Shown here in pieces: positions 28,694 to 38,504 of a stretch of 64,000 nt of DNA. Source of the DNA: Shewanella kaireitica (lineage in GTDB: Bacteria; Pseudomonadota; Gammaproteobacteria; Enterobacterales; Shewanellaceae). The DNA is taken from contig NZ_JAKIKQ010000020.1 in NCBI RefSeq assembly GCF_023284045.1, forward strand, positions 25,328 through 89,327. Direction: 5' to 3'. The notes below the pieces were generated by a model. It was given only the letters and a program-made list of their open reading frames with translations. It was not told the origin of the DNA and made no database searches. Within the stretch, counting starts at the first letter, position 1, and the number at the start of each line of letters is the position of its first letter. The position numbers were made by a program, and so were the translations under genes.

Positions 28694-29914
28694 TTGGATA
28701 ATCAAGAGTTCCTAGAGAAACGCCGTTTTATAATTAGACTCGGTAAAGCTCTACATAAATTTGGTACGCCGGCCTACCGCCTTGAAGCCCACTTGCAAGC
28801 AGTCTCAAATCTGCTTGGCATTGAGGGTTATTTTTTGATCTCGCCAACCGCGCTAACCTTTGTGCTACAACATGATGAAGATCAAGAATATAACCACGTC
28901 GCAAGGGTTAAACCTGGCGAGCTCGATCTAGGCTCACTCGCCCGCACTGATGAACTCGTTGAAGAGCTTATGTCTGGTAAGCGAACCCTTGCTGAAGCGC
29001 TTGACAGATTAGAAGAGATCTCCAATAAGCCAAACCCCTATGGTACTGGTCTGACTCTTTTAGCGTTTGGCAGCTCAGCTGGTGCGTTTGCCATGTTGAT
29101 GGGTACCAGCTGGAACGATGTTTTTTGGTCCGCGATGTTAGGCTTGATGGTTTATGGCTTAGTTTACCGTGCCGAACGTTCTAAGCGCATGGCGGAAATG
29201 CTGGAGCCGCTTGCAGCTATCTTGTGTGCCATTGCCGCGAGTGGTATCGCACAATTTGATCCCAGTATGAATATTCCGGTGGTGATCCTCTCAGGCATCA
29301 TCATCTTTATCCCAGGGCTTGCCTTAACACTCGGCTTAGCAGAACTCGCCGCCAGAGACTTAATCTCAGGTACTGCGAGGGTGATGGATGCCTTCATGTT
29401 GTTGTTTAAACTCTACTTTGGGGTCATCCTCGGATTAACCATTGGCAAAACTCTGTTTGGCGAAACCACTTATGTTCCACCTGAGTCGTTACCCGAATGG
29501 GCTATTTGGTCTGCGGTACCGATCCTGTCGATGGCGCTGGTTATCATTTTTAAAGCACGCATGAAAGACTCTCCATGGGGCGTGCTTGCAGGTATCGTGG
29601 CCTTTTTCTCAGCGATGCTTGCCAGCATTTACTTTGGGGATTCTATCGGTATTTTCTTTGGTGCATTAGCGGTGGGTGTATATTCAAACCTTTATGCTCG
29701 CTGGATGAAAGCACCAGCAACGATTGCACTACTGCAGGGCATTGTGATCTTAGTACCCGGTAGTAAGACCTATATTGGCCTCAACACCCTAATTTTAGGT
29801 GAGACCATGTTTAATCAATCACATCTTGGCACACAGATATTTCTTATCTTCATGTCTATTGTGGCAGGGCTTATCTTCGCCAATGTCGCTGTTCCGCCGC
29901 GTAGAACCTTATAA
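28694..29914 (+). CDS. ThrE-type threonine/serine exporter family protein
   Basis: A 406-residue membrane protein. The N-terminal cytoplasmic domain reads RLGKALHKFGTPAYRLEAHL, as in DUF1212/ThrE. About ten membrane helices follow, and the C-terminal half resembles the DUF3815 partner domain, so both halves are fused. Members export threonine or serine or act as succinate carriers. The start is TTG 28694 with no strong ribosome site, so the exact start is uncertain. Confidence 0.8.
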   Translation: MDNQEFLEKRRFIIRLGKALHKFGTPAYRLEAHLQAVSNLLGIEGYFLISPTALTFVLQHDEDQEYNHVARVKPGELDLGSLARTDELVEELMSGKRTLAEALDRLEEISNKPNPYGTGLTLLAFGSSAGAFAMLMGTSWNDVFWSAMLGLMVYGLVYRAERSKRMAEMLEPLAAILCAIAASGIAQFDPSMNIPVVILSGIIIFIPGLALTLGLAELAARDLISGTARVMDAFMLLFKLYFGVILGLTIGKTLFGETTYVPPESLPEWAIWSAVPILSMALVIIFKARMKDSPWGVLAGIVAFFSAMLASIYFGDSIGIFFGALAVGVYSNLYARWMKAPATIALLQGIVILVPGSKTYIGLNTLILGETMFNQSHLGTQIFLIFMSIVAGLIFANVAVPPRRTL

Positions 29915-30095
29915 GTATGCATAAGTAACAAATTTATACATGCGGGCGCCTCAGTGCGCTCGCGCTGTGCCGATTACATTCGTTTCCCCTTAAGTAAAAT
30001 CATCAGCTTAAGCTTGACTATAGCTTCAGTTCCATGTGTTATGGACTTGTAAACCACTTGTTTATTTCGCTGTTACAACTGGACTTATCTTATCT

Positions 30096-31745
30096 ATGAC
30101 TCGATTTAGCAGCTCCACTCTAGCCTTACTGTTTTTTGCACTATCGAGTGCTGTTTGCGCTGAGGAAACCGCAACGAGTAAGCTTGATGCTAAACCTTTG
30201 GATTACGAGCAAAAAAAGAAGATCAAAAGCATTGTGATTAAAAGTAATGATATTTTTGATCTTTCAGATCCTGAAACCTTCTTTATTCACCGCTGGGCCA
30301 ACTACCTGCATATCAATACCCGCGACTATGTCATACGCGATAAGCTCAGCTTTAAAGAAAACGATAATGTCAGCCAGAAAGATCTCGATGAAGTGCAACG
30401 TATTTTGCGCGCAGAACCCTATATTCGAGATGCTGAAGTTGATTTTGCCGCACCAGCACCCGATGCAGATGTTACGACAAATGAAGACGAAAACATTCTA
30501 GTGGAAACCTGGGATAACTGGTCTTTACTGCCCACTTTTAGCGCAGGCCGTAGTGGTGGTGAAAGTAAGTTCTCGATTGGTATTAAAGAGGATAACTTGC
30601 TTGGTTTGGGGATCCGTACACGCTTTAAATATCAATCAAATGCCGATAGAACTGGCTATAAATTTGCTATTGAAGCGCCCGTTAATTTTATTCGTCACGC
30701 CACTATCGCGGCAGATTTTTACGACAATAGCGATGGCCAAGCGACTCAGCTCTATTTTGAAAAGCCTTTCTACACACTCGACGGCAGTAATATGTATTCC
30801 GCTGAGTATTTAGATGACCTTCGTGTCGATACCTTAAAACAGAACGGCTTAGAATTTAACGAGTTTGAACATGCTGTCACCTATAACAGCGCTCGCTATG
30901 GCTGGCTACTCAACCACAACAGTGATGAGCTTTCGCGGATCATTACCGGGCTGACTCAAGATAAACATGATTTCGATAATATCGAAGAGTACCCAACGTC
31001 AGAATTGCCACAAGATCGTGATTTTCTCTACCCATGGGTTGCTTATCAATACCTGCAAGATGATTTTAAAGTACTCAACAATGTCCACCTGATTAACTAC
31101 AATGAGGACTTTAATCTCGGCTGGCAACACTACGTAAAGCTTGGTATCGAAACCCGAGATCTGAGTGATGACGCCCCCGTTGGCTACCATATCAATTGGC
31201 AATCGAGCCGAGGCTTTCAAGCCCAAGATCATTTATTGTTACTTGAGATGGATGGTGAAGGTGTATTTGCCACCAGCCAGAAAGACTACTTTAAAGTGAA
31301 TGTCGCCGCAGAGTATTTTTATCACATTACACCTAAGTGGACTGCCTACTCCAAATTAAGATTAAGCACCTCTCAAAATAATTATGTCGACCGACCTTTT
31401 GCCCTTGGTGATGATACAGGGATCCGCGGTTACCCTAACGACTATCAATATGGTGATAATCAATGGGCATTTACAGCCGAAGTGCGTAACTACCCCAATA
31501 TTAATCTGTATCAGTTGGCAGAGTTGGGGTGGGCAGTGTATACCGATGTTGGACAAGCAACCGGCGGTAATGACGACAACAATGAAATATCTGGGGTGAT
31601 AGGCAGTGTCGGGATTGGCGCACGGATCTACTCCTCTAAATCAAGTTATGGCAACGTCGCTCATATCGATTTTAGTGTGCCCTTTACCACAGGCGTAGAG
31701 GTCAATAATTGGGAATGGCGTTTCTTAGTCAAAAATAGGTTCTAG
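30096..31745 (+). CDS. Outer-membrane beta-barrel protein with POTRA domain (BamA/TamA-like)
   Basis: A 549-residue protein starting at ATG 30096, which gives a good signal peptide (LALLFFALSSAVCA); an upstream in-frame ATG at 30036 would bury it. One POTRA-like domain (about 45-120) precedes a surface-antigen barrel ending in a terminal Phe (EWRFLVKNRF). Such proteins insert or export outer-membrane proteins or lipids; the substrate is unknown. The stop overlaps the convergent CadC-like gene by a few bases. Confidence 0.75.
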   Translation: MTRFSSSTLALLFFALSSAVCAEETATSKLDAKPLDYEQKKKIKSIVIKSNDIFDLSDPETFFIHRWANYLHINTRDYVIRDKLSFKENDNVSQKDLDEVQRILRAEPYIRDAEVDFAAPAPDADVTTNEDENILVETWDNWSLLPTFSAGRSGGESKFSIGIKEDNLLGLGIRTRFKYQSNADRTGYKFAIEAPVNFIRHATIAADFYDNSDGQATQLYFEKPFYTLDGSNMYSAEYLDDLRVDTLKQNGLEFNEFEHAVTYNSARYGWLLNHNSDELSRIITGLTQDKHDFDNIEEYPTSELPQDRDFLYPWVAYQYLQDDFKVLNNVHLINYNEDFNLGWQHYVKLGIETRDLSDDAPVGYHINWQSSRGFQAQDHLLLLEMDGEGVFATSQKDYFKVNVAAEYFYHITPKWTAYSKLRLSTSQNNYVDRPFALGDDTGIRGYPNDYQYGDNQWAFTAEVRNYPNINLYQLAELGWAVYTDVGQATGGNDDNNEISGVIGSVGIGARIYSSKSSYGNVAHIDFSVPFTTGVEVNNWEWRFLVKNRF

Positions 31746-33856
31746 TGACGCGCAGCTAACGGCACGCTGTATATATCGGCGTCATTAATCCCAAGCATAC
31801 TAATTACAACAGTCTCATTATCAGCTTTTGCCAATGCTCGTTGGCCACGAATACTCACTGCAGGCAAGCTAAACACTACCTGTTGCTCGCCCGAGTCATT
31901 CATTGCCACAACTTGATCATTTTTGTCTGTGCGTTTAACAAAGTACAGCGTTTTATTTTGATAAAAGAAACTGCCCCAGTCACTACTTAATAGCTCACTA
32001 GTGACTTGAATATCTTCACTACCGTCACTGGGATGATAATAGATGCCAGCCTGTTTATCTCTCGTATAGTAAAGACCACCAACATCATCTTCAACCGCAT
32101 ATTTAGCAGCATGGCCAACCACAAACTCAGTGCGTTGCTTAGCAAGATCATAAGCGTAAATTCCCCAACTCCCATCAAGATTGCCGGAGTAATAAATTTT
32201 ACTGCCATCACGAGAGAATGACGGGTTACGAACATCCCCTTTTATACCGCTTATTTTAGTCGGTAATTCAACGCCAACCTCACCAAAATAAAGGCTGTAA
32301 CTATTAGCATCTTTAGCTTTTATCGGTAGCACATACTGACTCCCCTTGGGTGAAGCAGCTGGCACGCCGACAATACCCTGTTGATGCGTAAGCTGTTTAC
32401 TCCCCATCTCCTGGTTTACCCATAACTCCCAGCCACCACTGCGATTAGATAAAAACAACACATGGCGCGACTCGGCGATAAACTGACCAAACATATCCCG
32501 AGAAGAAGAAGCAAGCTGCTGCTTTACCTCCCCATCAGCCAGTGAGCGCACGGTAATATGCTCTTGGGACAAATGGCGAGAGTAGTAAAGACGGCTATTT
32601 TTTTCATTAATTGCCAAGCTGCTAATAGTGTCATCTCGGTGAAAATCGGTAATCGATTGCGATTCAAAACTATATTGCTCAATAACAAATGCACCATCGC
32701 GCAGCGCATTAAAGTACAGCATATTGGCATCATGTTCCCACTCAAGGCTTATCACCATCGTTTCGTCCTCCACCACTTTAACCACACTATCGTTTGAACG
32801 TGATAACACAATAATACTGGCATCCATCGCCACCGAACGCACCACGGCAAACTCATCGCTATTCGCTGACCAGCTCACTAGTAAATCCTCTTCTCCCGTG
32901 TTCGGATAAGAGAGCTGGCTGATCTCTGAAGAGGCGAAACTATAGGCATACATAGCTACGCTAGCTTCGCCCGCTTTGGCATAGGCAAGAAATTTACCGT
33001 CTGGTGACCAGTCTAAACTGTGAACGTAACCACTACTTGTACAGCCTGTATCGATCAGTCGATCTTGATTAGTAATAAGCTCTCTAACATGGAGCTCACA
33101 CTGTCCACCGGCATTAAACCTGAAGTAGGCCAACGCTTGTCCATCTGGTGACCAAGTCGGCGACGTTTCTTTATCTTCACTCATCGATACTTGCCTTAAA
33201 GGCGCGCTTTTATCGGTGAGATCTTTAATGTAAATTTGCGCCTTTTTCAGCTCTCTACGCCACTGAAAAGCCATGAAACGGCCATCAGGTGAGATAGCAG
33301 CTTGCTCCTCAACCCCTTCAAAATTTGTTACTCGCTCCGCGGTTAATGGTTCAAGCCGCGGGATAGCGACATAGAATGAGTGGAACATATAACCCAAAGA
33401 AGTAAATAACATGAGACTCAATAGAGCAATAACAGGCTTGATAATAGAGTGAGCACGGGGTGGATAACTATCGATAGTTATTGCTGCAGACTGGTATAAC
33501 TCCTCATCAATGACCTCTGGGGTCAGTAGTAGCTGATAGCCTATTTTGGTGATCGTTTTGAAATAGTGCTCGGGTTCCTCTCCAAGTTCGCTAATGGTCT
33601 TTCTTAGTTGCCATATCGCATTGCCAGTACCACGCTTGCCCACTTCAACGTTGCCGAGCCACACTTGTTCAATAGCAACATCTTTAGTGACAGTCTGGTT
33701 CGCATGTAGGATAAGCAACTTTAAAAATTCGAAGACTTTTGCAGGCAAGGTAACAACATTTTCATCTTTGCTTATCGTCATGTCGTGGCAATTTACGCTA
33801 CATTGGCCAATCAGATATTTTTGATGTGGTAATGAAATCATATTAGCTAGCGACAC
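31742..33856 (-). CDS. CadC-like membrane regulator with WD40/PD40 propeller
   Basis: A 704-residue one-component regulator. It has an N-terminal OmpR-type winged helix (residues about 15-105), one membrane helix (about 140-160, IIKPVIALLSLMLF), and a large periplasmic part with TolB-like PD40 repeats (AISPDGRFMAF, TWSPDGQALAYF, DWSPDGKFLAYA). It would bind DNA from the membrane in response to a periplasmic signal. It is divergent from no gene; the next gene upstream (34179) is on the same strand, and the intervening 320 bases hold only that gene's terminator. Confidence 0.85.
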   Translation of the reverse strand: MSLANMISLPHQKYLIGQCSVNCHDMTISKDENVVTLPAKVFEFLKLLILHANQTVTKDVAIEQVWLGNVEVGKRGTGNAIWQLRKTISELGEEPEHYFKTITKIGYQLLLTPEVIDEELYQSAAITIDSYPPRAHSIIKPVIALLSLMLFTSLGYMFHSFYVAIPRLEPLTAERVTNFEGVEEQAAISPDGRFMAFQWRRELKKAQIYIKDLTDKSAPLRQVSMSEDKETSPTWSPDGQALAYFRFNAGGQCELHVRELITNQDRLIDTGCTSSGYVHSLDWSPDGKFLAYAKAGEASVAMYAYSFASSEISQLSYPNTGEEDLLVSWSANSDEFAVVRSVAMDASIIVLSRSNDSVVKVVEDETMVISLEWEHDANMLYFNALRDGAFVIEQYSFESQSITDFHRDDTISSLAINEKNSRLYYSRHLSQEHITVRSLADGEVKQQLASSSRDMFGQFIAESRHVLFLSNRSGGWELWVNQEMGSKQLTHQQGIVGVPAASPKGSQYVLPIKAKDANSYSLYFGEVGVELPTKISGIKGDVRNPSFSRDGSKIYYSGNLDGSWGIYAYDLAKQRTEFVVGHAAKYAVEDDVGGLYYTRDKQAGIYYHPSDGSEDIQVTSELLSSDWGSFFYQNKTLYFVKRTDKNDQVVAMNDSGEQQVVFSLPAVSIRGQRALAKADNETVVISMLGINDADIYSVPLAARH

Positions 33857-34115
33857 TCCCTTAATAGCCTTTAAAACGATCTTTTCTAAGCTAATAAAAC
33901 ATCTATTATTAACCTTTACGTAACATGCATCTTATCCCTGCATGTTCAGCAATCCAACACCTAACCCATTCCCGTGACAAAAAACAGCCTTTAAATCACA
34001 TAAATGAAAGTACTATTAATTAATGCATTCAAATTTAATCACTAAGAATCAGCCACTTGAATTTATTTCATCTATGATTCGTTTTAGCTGTATCAAATTG
34101 TACATTGGCCATAAA

Positions 34116-34143
34116 AAAAGAGAGCACTAATGTGCTCTCTTTT
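34116..34143 (-). terminator. Rho-independent terminator of the pseudo-subtilase gene
   Basis: A 12-bp perfect stem (AAAAGAGAGCAC) with loop TAAT is followed on the minus strand by a run of seven T. It lies 35 bases after the stop at 34179. The rest of 33857-34178 shows no gene. Confidence 0.88.
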
Positions 34144-34178
34144 AACTAACGACAAATATCAGTTAGATTATGCTTTCC

Positions 34179-37100
34179 TTAACGGCGTGCTTTTCGGCGC
34201 AGACCTAGCAATGCAAACAAGCTAAGTAATCCAACACCTAAACTACCACCGTTATCTACACTTACTGGCTCTTTAACAGCAGGAGCGTTGAGTGTCACCA
34301 CAAAGCTGGCTGCAGTTTTATTTACCGAGTCGTCAGCTGTCACCATGACAGTATATTCGCCCGCCGCACCTGAAGCCGCGCTACCAGAGATCATACCGCT
34401 TACGCTGTCTATGCTCATACCATCCGGTAAACCCGTTGCAGTGTAAGTCAATGCATCACCTTCAAGCTCAGAAAAGTACATAGAAGCATCAACTTCAATA
34501 GTCCCAGTCTCCTCCATTGACACTGCAGGTATTTCACCTACAAGTGCTGGCGCAATGTCATTAACGTTCGTTATATTAATATGAACATTGGCGACTGCTG
34601 TGTATGAGTTACCTTGGCGACCAATAACTTCAAGGTTATAGCTCATATGACCCGCATCGTAGTCTAGAGCCTCAGAGTTATTGACAGTGATCTCGCCACT
34701 CGCACTCAGTGTGAAAGGCTCACCAGGAATAGCGTTCACAAGGCTTAACGTGTATGGAGACCAGTCAGAATCAAAATCAGCGCCAGCAAAGAAAGTTTCT
34801 GAATCTAACTCAACTGTCGCCACTACCGCGCCCATTTCAGCATCTTCATCTACGCTGTGGCTTTGGCCATCCAGCGGATGAGCCACGAGTGAGTAGTTAC
34901 CTTGACCAAAAGGCGAGATCATCCCCCAATTATCTTCAAGGCTAAGTAACATCATGCCATGGTTATCACAACCGCCACCGCCGCCAATATTAAAGCTAAA
35001 GTCACACGAGTTTGCCATTGCAAGCTCAGCTGTTTCCCCTGCAGCCAAGGTAAGCATCGGACTATATTCTTTAGTTTCTCCCTCTTCGACTAAACGCGAG
35101 AACAACGGCAGCCCACCACTTTTCGATTCAACTTCTCTTATCTCACCTGTGAACCAATCAAAGTAAGACTCTTTCTGTACTTTGCCGTACTTAACCGGAT
35201 TAAACTGGATCATTGGCTCACCAAGATTCGCAATCGCATCGCGGTCAGTAGCAAAGAGCCAACCATGGTTTTGATCAAACTCTTCGACACTGTCCATCGC
35301 TTCGCCGTGGTACAGATCTTCCAGACAGTACTGAGAAACAAAGTTTTTCCCATGTCCTGTCATATAAGTCGGTAGTTTTGATTTGGTGTAACGCTTGCGA
35401 GGCTGTGTCCAATCGTACTCTTGGTTGTAATCAATGAACCAAGATTCTGGCGAACCATTCTCATCAGGCTCAATAAAACCGCTCATAACCATTTGGTTCG
35501 CTTCGTCCCAAGCATTAGGTTCGCCATTAACCGCTTTATCAAATTCGTTATCCAGCACAAACTGTTCTTGGAAAACGTTCCACCAAATTAACGCTGCACC
35601 ACCTTTATCAAAATGGTTAGCCATTCCGGCATCATTGGGTTTAAAGAATCGTCCTGCCACGACTAACTTTTTACCTGTAGAACACATGGCTTCCTCATAG
35701 ATCCCGCCACCCACAGCATTTGGCATATTGCCTTGGGTTTTTTCTTTTCCTTCAGGAAGCTGCTTTTGATGGTGCATCGCAGGAAATACGGCAAAGGTAG
35801 TTTCGGTAGGGCTGGTATTGGTAAACTCTTGAATATAAGCTCCCCCTTCCGCGCTAAACTTATTGCTCAGCTCTGTACCAAACTCCTCTGTAAATGAGCC
35901 AAAGTCACGAGTGATTGAAGTTCCAGCTCTCGGCTTGATTAGCCAACTCATGTTCACAGCAGGCTTCTCGTCAGCAGTAAGCTGTAGCTGCCCAGAAAGC
36001 TCAACCTTTGACCAGTTTTCAGAGGTAAGGTCGCTCGCCATTTTTATCGGCCAGTTATCTAGCTTAGTAAAATCAATCTCGAGTACCACAGGGAAGATAA
36101 CCGTTTGCCCTGCAGGAACACTAACGCTTGTAGGTATATCCCAAACCAACGCTGCATCACCCCCTTTACCCATTGAATTAATAGCAACGTTATAAGTAAC
36201 GGTATCTTGCGATAAGTTCTTTAGCTGCACCTCTTTCACAAAGCGCTGTACTCCAACACCCTCTTCGAAACCGAAGCTTAAGTTTGGCTGGTAGCTATTC
36301 TTTTCCCATGCAACCACTGAAGAGTTATTTGCTGCTTCAATGTTTTCTACTCCATTACCAATCAGGGTCAAATCCCCCTGCTCACTAGCAAGGTTCATTA
36401 CATTGTTATCTGCAGTGTTCATCAATAACGCCTTAACTTCTACCATAGAGAGTTCAGGGCGCTTTGATTTTAGTATCGCTGCCGCTGCCGCTGTTCGTGC
36501 AGCCGCCATAACGGTTGTTGATTCCACGTCAGTTTGAGTGCCACCACCAACTACCGCAACATCAATATTCTCAGCGTAGCTCACCATGTCAGGCTTTGAG
36601 AAACCATTGGCTCCACGCACAGGACCATGGGGAGTAATTTCCGTTACCATCATATTGCCGTCAGCATCTGCTGACATACCGCCAACGGTTAATGCGCTTG
36701 GAGCGGCGCCACGCCAAGTCATGTTAAAGCGGTTATCAAACCACTCTCCACCTGTACCTGCATTCACTACCACAAGTGCGCCCAATCCGGAAGCCATCTC
36801 AATAGCATGCGCCTCAGCGACCGCTCCTGAAATGCCGTTATCTGATGGAGCATAAAATGCACTTCCGCCAAAAGCATCAACCAAGATGATATCTGCTCGG
36901 TCATCAAAACTGCCATCTTGATTTGGGTCAAGTGCATACTCTAAAGCCAGCATAAATGTGCTGCTAGTTTCTCCACTTAAGCTATATCCATTGCCGTATG
37001 GATCTGAAACGTTAGAGGTTTTATAGGCGGCTATTTTTGCCCCTGGTGCTAATGCATGAACCACACTGGCAAGACGAGTACCATGACCGGTATTATGAGT

Positions 37101-37829
37101 TGCACCGTCATAATCTCGGGTGAAGTAGATATTCTGATCAATTGGATTTGGATCTAAACCCCAACCTGCATCGCTGCTTAAATCCATTCCTTCGACGACA
37201 ACATCAGTAGGGAAACCGTCAAATGCATTGAGCGCATTTTCCATTGCTTGGCCATAAGCTTCCGCTTCTCCACTGCCACCAAGTCCAACGTGAGTGTAGT
37301 CCACACCCGAACCAATAATGGCAACTTTAACGCCTTCGCCTGCAGTCATATCATCGACTAACGCCGGAGCTTTTGTAGCTGATGATACCGATCGTGTCAC
37401 AGGCTTGTTCATCGCATTTGCGGGTGTGACAGCTGTTGTAGCTTCTGCAAAGACAGTTTTAACACCTGCAATACTCTTTATCTTATTAATATAAGAAGCA
37501 TCAGCTTTTACACGAACAAAGTTGCCAAATATTTTTGCACCTGGCAGCACTTTGATGTTGCCATCTAAAGCCGTAATACTGGCAAGTACTGTTTTTTGCT
37601 TAGCTTCTATTTGCTTGAGGTTAGCAGTAAATTTTTTCTTATTATTAATCGTAGCTTTAGTCAGTGAACCCACATCATCAAGATACACATTAATAACCAC
37701 CGCCTGATCTTGTTTAGCTTGAGCACTATAGGCAGACATTGTATCAGTAGACTGTGCGACTACGGTTGAAACTGGCACCATCGCTGCTAATGCTATGCAT
37801 GTTGCCAATTTAGACTTTTTAAATGACAT
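34179..37829 (-). CDS. Subtilisin-fold (S8) protein with lost catalytic residues, GlyGly-CTERM
   Basis: A 1216-residue secreted protein with a signal peptide (to about 26) and an I9-type propeptide (about 42-130). An S8 domain follows (about 160-475), then Fn3-like regions, a putative Ig domain (about 1090-1185) and a C-terminal GlyGly-CTERM tail (GGSLGVGLLSLFALLGLRRK). The catalytic Asp site reads AIIGSGVDYTH (Gly173), the oxyanion Asn site NAGTGG (Thr359) and the Ser site TTVMAAA (Val440). Only the His is kept (TGHGT, His249). The long frame is intact, which argues for a folded non-enzymatic protein rather than a decaying gene. It is divergent from an intact S8 protease at 38505. Confidence 0.85.
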   Translation of the reverse strand: MSFKKSKLATCIALAAMVPVSTVVAQSTDTMSAYSAQAKQDQAVVINVYLDDVGSLTKATINNKKKFTANLKQIEAKQKTVLASITALDGNIKVLPGAKIFGNFVRVKADASYINKIKSIAGVKTVFAEATTAVTPANAMNKPVTRSVSSATKAPALVDDMTAGEGVKVAIIGSGVDYTHVGLGGSGEAEAYGQAMENALNAFDGFPTDVVVEGMDLSSDAGWGLDPNPIDQNIYFTRDYDGATHNTGHGTRLASVVHALAPGAKIAAYKTSNVSDPYGNGYSLSGETSSTFMLALEYALDPNQDGSFDDRADIILVDAFGGSAFYAPSDNGISGAVAEAHAIEMASGLGALVVVNAGTGGEWFDNRFNMTWRGAAPSALTVGGMSADADGNMMVTEITPHGPVRGANGFSKPDMVSYAENIDVAVVGGGTQTDVESTTVMAAARTAAAAAILKSKRPELSMVEVKALLMNTADNNVMNLASEQGDLTLIGNGVENIEAANNSSVVAWEKNSYQPNLSFGFEEGVGVQRFVKEVQLKNLSQDTVTYNVAINSMGKGGDAALVWDIPTSVSVPAGQTVIFPVVLEIDFTKLDNWPIKMASDLTSENWSKVELSGQLQLTADEKPAVNMSWLIKPRAGTSITRDFGSFTEEFGTELSNKFSAEGGAYIQEFTNTSPTETTFAVFPAMHHQKQLPEGKEKTQGNMPNAVGGGIYEEAMCSTGKKLVVAGRFFKPNDAGMANHFDKGGAALIWWNVFQEQFVLDNEFDKAVNGEPNAWDEANQMVMSGFIEPDENGSPESWFIDYNQEYDWTQPRKRYTKSKLPTYMTGHGKNFVSQYCLEDLYHGEAMDSVEEFDQNHGWLFATDRDAIANLGEPMIQFNPVKYGKVQKESYFDWFTGEIREVESKSGGLPLFSRLVEEGETKEYSPMLTLAAGETAELAMANSCDFSFNIGGGGGCDNHGMMLLSLEDNWGMISPFGQGNYSLVAHPLDGQSHSVDEDAEMGAVVATVELDSETFFAGADFDSDWSPYTLSLVNAIPGEPFTLSASGEITVNNSEALDYDAGHMSYNLEVIGRQGNSYTAVANVHINITNVNDIAPALVGEIPAVSMEETGTIEVDASMYFSELEGDALTYTATGLPDGMSIDSVSGMISGSAASGAAGEYTVMVTADDSVNKTAASFVVTLNAPAVKEPVSVDNGGSLGVGLLSLFALLGLRRKARR

Positions 37830-38504
37830 ATTCTTTCCCTAATAAGTTGCGACATTATTTTTATTGTTTCGGTCGATTGGTTTATGACTAACCAGTTACA
37901 TCGCTACACCCGGCTAACAACCCATTAACTTTCTCGACTATGGTTTTCTGATAAATGCACACAAACAACAAGCGCTAGGGCTTTCATTTTGTTTCTTTTC
38001 TCTTTCTATTTATCTTCATTTACTTTAAATACAATAAGTTAAATAACCACTGAGTTTGTAGCTTAGCTCTCTCATTAACTAAAAATGCCTGCTTTTAACT
38101 TGTCAAATCGACAAGTTTGCCTTGTTGCACAAACGCCTTTAGAGATAGCAGCGAGAAAAGCCAAAAGCATTCGCGTATAAAACAACGGCTTAACCAAAGA
38201 TAAACACAATTACTCTTCTCCTTAAGCCAACGCTTTTACAGGAGTGAATCCTGCATAAAAATCAAAAAACAGCGATACATCCAGATACAAAAACAACCAG
38301 CAAACCATTGTTTTAAAAGTAATTGAAAAAGAAATGAAGGATAAGTGAAGTCGAATAGTAGTCTGAGGTTTGCTCAGTAGGGTTTCGATGGGGTATCAAG
38401 TTTACGTCGAATTAACAACTCCTACCTATTTTCTGTTCGCTGCCATCTGCAACAACAGAAAAATACTAAAAATAATTACAAAGACAGAAAACGAGGAAGA
38501 CCAG
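37830..38504. promoter_or_regulatory. Divergent promoter region between the two subtilase genes
   Basis: The 675 bases hold no gene. An inverted repeat AACTTGTC/GACAAGTT (38097-38117) and a shorter AGGA/TCCT dyad near 38240 are visible and could be operators. The length leaves room for separate control of the two genes. Confidence 0.45.
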
